From Cavenderia fasciculata (taxonomy: Eukaryota > Evosea > Eumycetozoa > Acytosteliales > Cavenderiaceae), in contig NW_004457624.1 in NCBI RefSeq assembly GCF_000203815.1, forward strand, positions 992,001 through 1,056,000: 64,000 nucleotides of DNA, in the 5' to 3' direction. Under the pieces are notes generated by a model. The model saw only the letters and a list, made by a program, of their open reading frames with translations, was not told the DNA's origin and ran no database searches. Numbering within the stretch: position 1 is the first letter of the stretch; every line of letters starts with the position of its first letter. Below are positions 57,633-64,000 of this stretch, in pieces. The position numbers were made by a program, and so were the translations under genes.

Positions 57633-58131
57633 TTATGACAATTGGGTTGGGGACCGTCTCAGACTCTTTGTGTTCTACTTGCATATAAATACAATTTGGG
57701 ACATTCTCTTTTGTCAAGAATGCAGAGATACTAACTCCTCCAAATTCACACTTGCCATAATTTTCGAGAGTTCTGCCACCACCCTTTCGACCAAGCATAC
57801 AATACTTTTGATGGTTTTGAGCTTCTTGAAACCTAGTTGAACCAAGAGATTGAAAGGCTGGTAGAAGGGTATCTTGCATCGTTGGCATGAATCCATCGTA
57901 TACAATGATAGCAACTTGCAGGTCTGGAGGTATCGAGTCAACCCTTTTAACAAACTCTTCATTTGTTCGGGTGTATTGGCATAGTTGCGAAAGTGAAAAG
58001 GAAAGCTAGACATACCAAAGGCAGAGTGGCACGGATCATAGATCCAGAGATTGATACCAACCAATGAAATACTGATAGTGTCTGACTCAACGCCACTAGA
58101 GATATTGGGAATGCTTTTGGTCTATTCATTG
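57633..58131 (-). pseudogene. ILEI-family gene fragment fused to the DDE copy
   Basis: Leftwards from an ATG at 58131 it reads MNRPKAFPISLVALS, then after a deletion VGINLWIYDPCHSAFG and SSFPFHFRNYANTPEQ. A frame break follows, then IVYDGFMPTMQDTLLP, SLGSTRFQEAQNHQKY and CMLGRKGGGRTLENYG. After EHKESETVPNPIVI it runs straight into the DDE copy at ATAAAAGGTCC. It is closest to the fragment at 23237-23424. Non-functional. Confidence 0.78.
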
Positions 58132-58471
58132 TTATTAAGCTGAATTTTAAATTATGAATATTTATTTTCGGTAGATTTGGTTACAGAGGAAGATCTGCAA
58201 CTGTTAAAAACATATTTCTATTTGCAAAAACACCCATGACAAATGGGAGAAGAGAAAAACGATCGTCACACTAAACATTATACATTATTATTCATACAGA
58301 TAGATTGTTAAGATGTGATTATAATAGTGATCAATCAATATATTATATATAGCTTTAATAATAATAAAAGTAGAAGAATGTTAGCAGAAACAGTAATCTT
58401 ATTCTTGAAATTAATTATTAATATTTCGCACAATATTTGTTGTTTTGAGTTTATTTTAGGAAATTACGGAA
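58132..58471. other. AT-rich spacer
   Basis: This lies between the ILEI pseudogene and the 3' end of the DNA-PKcs gene. It has a TTAAGATGTGATTATAAT stretch similar to one near 23032, likely part of the duplicated ILEI flank. No gene is seen. Confidence 0.45.
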
Positions 58472-61400
58472 TTATAACCAACTTGACCAACCAGCCCAAG
58501 TTCTACCAAGAATATTTAAATCGGTTGCTTGATCAATCAAACAATCTACTTGTTCTTTTGCCGATTTACAAATCTTTGGTGTTTTGCTACGAATATTTGT
58601 GTTTTGGTCACCATGGGTAATCTCTAAAAGATTCTTTTCATAGATCTGTCCTTTATGTACAGAGGAGAGGATTTCTTCGGTCGTGATATAGGCAGGATTC
58701 CAACGATCCAACTTCTTTTTGGCAATGGCAATCTTTTTCTTTGGGAACCATTCATCTGTGTTTTTGTCTGCTCCCATCTCCTTCCCGAGTCTAGACGCTA
58801 GTTTGACCCAATCAATGAGCGGTTCTTTTACAAACACATCCATAGTCGACAATAAAAAGTCTTTATGGTTTTGAAGCGCGTTGAGTGTATGTGTCATGGT
58901 GTGTGCCAAGAGACCGACTGCATCCAGTGGTTTGAGGAAACTAGTAAATTGACGTGTCAATCTGAATGGCATCAACTCTGGAATAGGAAGGAATTGAGTT
59001 GCCGTACCAAAGGCATGACCAAAATCAATACCAATCAAAATTCCATTTCTCTGACTGATCAAAAAGTTTTCAAGATGACGATCACCAATACCAATGACAT
59101 AGGATCCAATCGAGAATGTAGCCAATGATCTTGCAAATGAGCTACGGATAAAGAGGTATGCCTCTGGCGATGCTGCCAACGACCAAATACCCTTTTGAAG
59201 GAGTGTTGCTGGTATACGAGCGTGTTGACGTTCCTGCTTGTCAATGGCGTCCTTGGCAGTAGCATGAATAAACATTTGATGGTAGAGTGGACCTGGAGGT
59301 GGTGGTCCAGAGGTCTTGAGGTATTTGGCAAAGGTTTGAATCCAGTCAGAGTGGATCTTGGATGCTTCCATACGAGACAACGATACCTGTGATCTATCGA
59401 CCTTTTGATGAATGGCCATCTGCTCCTCTAAAATCTCTTTGAGTGGTTTGGTGTCCAACAACCACTGAATAATACCAACTTTACTAGTCATTGGTACAAC
59501 ATGATAAGTAGCAATCTTTAGGTTTCTTTGAGATGTCGCTGTATCCTTTGCCATGATATCATTCATAACATGGAACAATTGTTGAACGCGTTGATCCAAA
59601 CGTAAATCTTCACCACCTTTTACCAAGAATGGGTAATTTTGTTCATCACTTCCATGAATCTTTACACGTTTGGGTTTTCTCAATGACCCCATCACCAAAA
59701 TATTTGCATCAAATGATGATACCTTTATATGTAATTCTGGTTGTGGTTTACCATATCCATTATATTGTCCTGGTATTTCAATATTCTAAAAAATAAAAAA
59801 TATATGATTAGTAAATAAATGAATTTATAATTATATTTATATTTACATTTAAATAATTTGATTTATCAAATTCAGCCAACCATGAACTAAAATCTTTTAA
59901 TTTCATACTAGCAGTTGAAGTTGGTTTCATATTTTTGTTCATTTTAATGGTCATGTCGGTAACAACTTCAACAAATTTTCTTCCATCCATTTTAATCAAT
60001 TTTGATCCATCAATTCCAAAATGTCCAATATAAATTGCTTCCCATTCTTTTGAAAACTTTTTATCTAAAAAATAATAAATAAATAGTTAATTAATTATTT
60101 CTTTTTTCTTTTTCTTTTTCTTTTTCTCTTTCTTTGTTACATACTATAGTCACCAGAAACAGTTTTATGATTAAAACAATCATTATAAATTTCAGTATTT
60201 AATTTAACAAGGGATGAAGTATCGATTGGAGTTTGTTTTAAAATTTGTTTAACTGTTTCCATGTAATCTTTGAATCGATGTTCTGGATGAGTTAATCTTT
60301 CCAATTCTAGTGTGAATGTATCGAGAAGAGAATCCTTGAGGATGAGATCCAATGGTTGTGACACCTTTTGACCGATACGACCAAATTGTTCACTTGAAAT
60401 CTTGTAGGGAAAGTAGATGGCCTGTGGATAGTATTGAGCAATCTTGACGAGGATCGAGATGACTAGTGGTCCTTGAGGAAGATCGAGGTATGGGAATATC
60501 TGACTCATCCATCTAATAAACATCCAACATGGAATAGTCTTTATATTCTCCTTAAAGTCGTTGGCAGTAGATTCATACTGCGATATGATTTCCAAGAGTC
60601 TTGGGAATTTTTCAATGGCTCCTGGGATCTCTTCTTTGATGGCTGTCAGAGCGGCATTGACAACCGAGCTGGCAAGCACAGATGCTTCATCAGACTTTTC
60701 GTTTGCGTTGGTTCTCTGAGCCAATACATTGTCGCAGAAATTAGCAAATTGAAGATAAGCACCCTTTGACACCGAGTTGTTTGATTGTTGTTGTTTGGTG
60801 TGCAGTTGAATGGAATCATTGTAGCATCGATACGCCATATTAAATAGTTCAGACGATACCTTGGCAGCGGGTGCAAGGGAAAGTGACGGGATAGACATAC
60901 TATTCTTTTTCAACGAGTCTTGGACCACGTCGGCACCTAGTTGGCCTTCCAACTGATACAGTTCCCATAAAATGTCGCCGTGCAGCCTCTCGTATTTCTG
61001 TTGATTGTCAATTGACTGCTTGATGGTCTCTTCGTTGCTCTTGGAGACGACAAACTTGAGTGCCTTGACAAAACGGTCCAAGCACTCTTGTGGAGTCGAC
61101 GAGTTCTTGGCTTTGAGACAGTAGATCTTGATGAGCGAGCTGACGAGTGGGAATGCCAAATCGTTCTCTTTAGTCTTGGGGTATGACTTGACAGCAAGAC
61201 GGAAATAACTTTCCGACACGATAATGTTGCCTAGCTTTCTCGCACCCTTTGACATTTGGTGGTAGAGCTCAGCACGTTCCTGAATGAGTAGGTTCTTGAT
61301 ACTCGATTCAATATGTTCATCGTTTTGTGAAGACATGAATCGTTCATAAATCTTTTCGAGCAAGACTGATCTGTAGGAGACTACGTCGTCCCAAACTACA

Positions 61401-64000
61401 ACATCGTCCAAACGGCTTGGATACCGTTTCTTCCACAAATTGACCAATGATTCCATATGCTTGATATTGAGTGCCGAGTTGGCAACGTTGGTTGCCAGTT
61501 CGTCCTTGGATACAAATGTTCTGCCCGGAGTGACGACCTTGTCTGCCATCAACCCCTTCATAAACAGCTTTGTCATGTCTGTATCTGTGCTACCACTACT
61601 GCTAAACGTCGACTTGGGGTGTACGAGTGAAAGGAACTCTTCAATTTCAATCATCTTTTGGATGGGTTGTAAAAGACGGTGACGCGACGAGATGGCGAGT
61701 GGATGGGTGGACGCCCACTTCTCACGGAACCGTTGGTAGAACTTTTGAATATAATAGTGTGACTTGTTGTAGTCGGAACGCGTGATCTCCAAGAATGCAA
61801 GTTCTCCTGGGAACGTTGACTCGATGTACTCGTATTGCTCGGGTGTCAACGACGAGATGAACTGGTATAGAGCGGGCCAGTTCTCCTTTGCCTTGAGACT
61901 GTACTGCAAATAGTATGTCAATAACTGCTCACGATTACTCTCTGTAAACACGTTGGCTGCCAACACTGCATTGTTGTTTTGTTGGCCTTGTTGACTGTGA
62001 CCTTGCTGACTATCATCACTTCCAAAATATGAAATAAAGTTGTCACGTAATGCGGCGAGGTCGCGAAGCTTGGTGTAGCATTCGAGACGTCCGTTCTCCC
62101 ACAGACTCGTTTCGCGTTGTGAAAGTTGGTAGTTTTGGAGCTGACCCGATTCCAGTGCACCTAAAGCTTGATCGTACACCTTGAGCACAGAGACCCAGTC
62201 TCCGCGCAGCTCTGCCTCCATCGCGTCCTTGGTGTAGGATACGTTGCCCATTTGACGCTCGATCAAGCCAAGTAATATATCGTTTTCATTCATTGCACGA
62301 TACAACTCACGCAGATGCTCCCATGCGTCACTCAACTCGGACGACTGCGGCACCACAGAGTTGCTGGTCTGTCTTCGACGCGACCCACTGCTACTCATCT
62401 CCTTGTTGATCATTGCCTGTATCTGTTGTTCCAACACGACAATACCCAACGGATGGTTTCCAGAGTACAACGAAATACGTGCCAGTTGCGCACATGTTGG
62501 TGCAAGTTCTGGACACTGCTCGACGATACGCAAGATACAACTAACCATCTGAGGGTAGCAGTGTACCGACACGGATGAAATAGACGAGATACGTTCCTTG
62601 ATGTTTTCACGGAACCCCTTGGTCTCGGTCGCAGCACGTCCATAAATGGCCGTAAACAACGATGCAAACACATTCGAACCAATAGTCGAATCGATCTGAC
62701 AGAGTAGTTGCAAGGGACGGACTATCTCTTGCAACTTGATCTGGATGTCTGGAAGTTCACCCGATCTATACTTTCTAAACATAGTGACTTGGTTCTCCCT
62801 TGCCTTTTTCGCACGTTCAATGTATGCTTCTCTCTCCTTGTTGAATTTTACTTGCATTCTAGCAAATACATTTGCGTTGGCCGATGATTCATTGGTGTTG
62901 TTTCCTTCATTCTTTTTGAATCTATTTCTCAATTCCATGTATTTACCATCAACAGGTGCAGGTTGTTTAAATGCACCAGAACCACCTTTTTGACCAGCCG
63001 ATGGTTTTCCTGATGATGATGTTGGTTTTGGTAGTTGTTTCTTTTGTTGTTGTTGTTGACTATGTTGTTGAGAATAATTACTACCAGTGATCATATCAAC
63101 ATCCTGTGATAATGATGAGTTTCCAGATGGATAGAATTGTGAAAACGATGATTGTGTAAGAGTGAATTGTGGTGCTTGAGTCGAACGGATTCCCTGGTCG
63201 GTATCCATCATCATCATCTGACTGGCACTATCATCTTGTGAACTACTAAACAATGGATTCATATTGGATGTTCTACTCTGCCATGAGCTGTCAAGTTGGT
63301 ATTCCTTAAATGTACATTCACTCAATGGTTTTTCAAATACCAATTTCGAAAAGTCACTTGATCTCGAACAAAGTTGGAATAATAAACAACAACTATAACC
63401 TAACCATTGATTTTCAGTTTCAACTGAATACATTTTTCTACAAACAAATAAATAAATAAATAAATGTAAGTAAATAAATAAATATTTTTGTTTGTTTTGT
63501 GTGTTTTGACATACTCGAAAATTTGTAATAATCTTGATGAAGTTGACAATGAAAGTTGTTGATTGGTATCCCAAAACTCCATTATTTTCTTTTTAATGGC
63601 TTCACTGTCATCGGACAAACCAATGAGTAGAGTGATTCTCAATTGATCTGAATCACTGTATTCGGCGACATTGTTATAGATCCACATACAAATTTCAAAG
63701 TACAAATCTCTACAACTTTCATTTGGATTAGAGTTGAATGAATAGTCTTTGAGAAGTAATTGAACAATCTGTGTGGTGATGGCGGGTTGAGTAGACTGAT
63801 TCTTTACAATCTTGAATAGGATCTTGAGAAGGATCAATTGATTCTCTTCGTTTCTAACACGAATAAGGTTTTCCAAATTGATCGATTTCAATTTAATATA
63901 AAGATCGTCTACTTCATCTCCAATCCAATACAAAATATTAAATGCTATCAATCTAACCTGTTCATTCAACTGTGGTAAAACATTTAACATTCTAACTTGG
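58472..64000 (-). CDS. prkdc: DNA-dependent protein kinase catalytic subunit (DNA-PKcs), 3' part
   Basis: The gene enters from the right edge. Visible exons are >64000-63515, 63437-60145, 60064-59847 and 59785-58472, all in phase, encoding about the last 1770 residues. DNA-PKcs is a nuclear PI3K-like kinase recruited by Ku in end joining. The diagnostic stretch SGELPDIQIKLQEIVRPLQ corresponds to the GDLPDIQIKHSSLI region of animal DNA-PKcs. FAT-type helices follow, then the kinase: YPFLVKGGEDLRLDQRVQQL, VIGIGDRHLENFLI (catalytic loop with Asp, His, Asn) and IGIDFGHAFG (DFG). The FATC end DQATDLNILGRTWAGWSSWL is nearly the animal one. The linker near residue 1 of the second exon is Gln/Ser-rich with four Met in a row. 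Only a partial gene is in view; the N-terminal HEAT region lies outside. Confidence 0.95.

Noticed and set aside
1-64000. tRNA genes
   Set aside because: I looked for GGTTCGANTCC-type T-loops on both strands; the few near matches fall inside coding exons and lack acceptor and anticodon stems.
1-64000. Retroelements, virus-like elements and CRISPR arrays
   Set aside because: No reverse transcriptase, integrase, capsid or long terminal repeat signatures were recognised, and the tandem repeats seen are microsatellites.

Overview
The window is nuclear DNA of a social amoeba (dictyostelid, Amoebozoa). The signs are AT-rich intergenic DNA, short AT-rich introns that mostly start GTATGT or GTAAGT and end TTTAG, poly-Gln and poly-Asn tracts written as CAA and AAT repeats, and amoebozoan gene architectures: a kinase fused to a RasGEF, a DENN protein ending in WD40 repeats, DNA-PKcs, and an abundant ankyrin-like paralogue family. 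Within dictyostelids it resembles a Cavenderia- or Heterostelium-type genome more than D. discoideum because the exons are less AT-rich; this is an inference. I see no retroelement or virus-like element, no CRISPR and no convincing tRNA or rRNA.

Layout. 1-300: 3' end of a small secreted-type protein gene. 552-4467: a 1274-residue protein with about five tandem ILEI/FAM3-like modules, an inactivated metacaspase-like domain and a DUF5648-like tail. 4.6-6.7 kb: an acidic ORF and a small graveyard holding a LamG-plus-Rossmann-like pseudogene and a polyketide synthase enoyl-reductase scrap. 6.9-22.9 kb: conserved housekeeping and signalling genes (NELF-B, a Pho80-type cyclin, proteasome beta-4, GefX-like kinase/RasGEF, a membrane-anchored acid-lipase-like enzyme, SLC35B1-type transporter). 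22.9-36.8 kb: a rearranged, duplicated region with ILEI fragments in both orientations, an inverted pair of ankyrin-like genes around an F-box-like gene, a PIF/Harbinger-type DDE gene and a beta-rich cytosolic protein. 36.9-54.9 kb: conserved genes again (acireductone dioxygenase, an unknown helical protein, NDUFS4, eS27, SRP receptor alpha, a second beta-rich paralogue, Exo84, a C2/DENN/WD40 protein). 55.2-58.1 kb: an inverted copy of the 33.4-36.8 kb segment, ending in an ILEI pseudogene. 58.5-64.0 kb: 3' half of the DNA-PKcs gene, running off the right edge.

Most conserved genes are single-copy and act in unrelated pathways (transcription pausing, protein turnover, Ras signalling, nucleotide-sugar or ATP transport, methionine salvage, respiration, translation, secretion, exocytosis, DNA repair). 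The distinctive content lies in the accessory blocks between them: the ILEI family, its fusion to a dead metacaspase, and two inverted segmental duplications whose edges carry ILEI fragments. Exon coordinates were read by eye from splice consensus and reading-frame continuity. Three joins remain unresolved: NELF-B exon 1/2, Exo84 exon 3/4 and a one-base frame break in Exo84.
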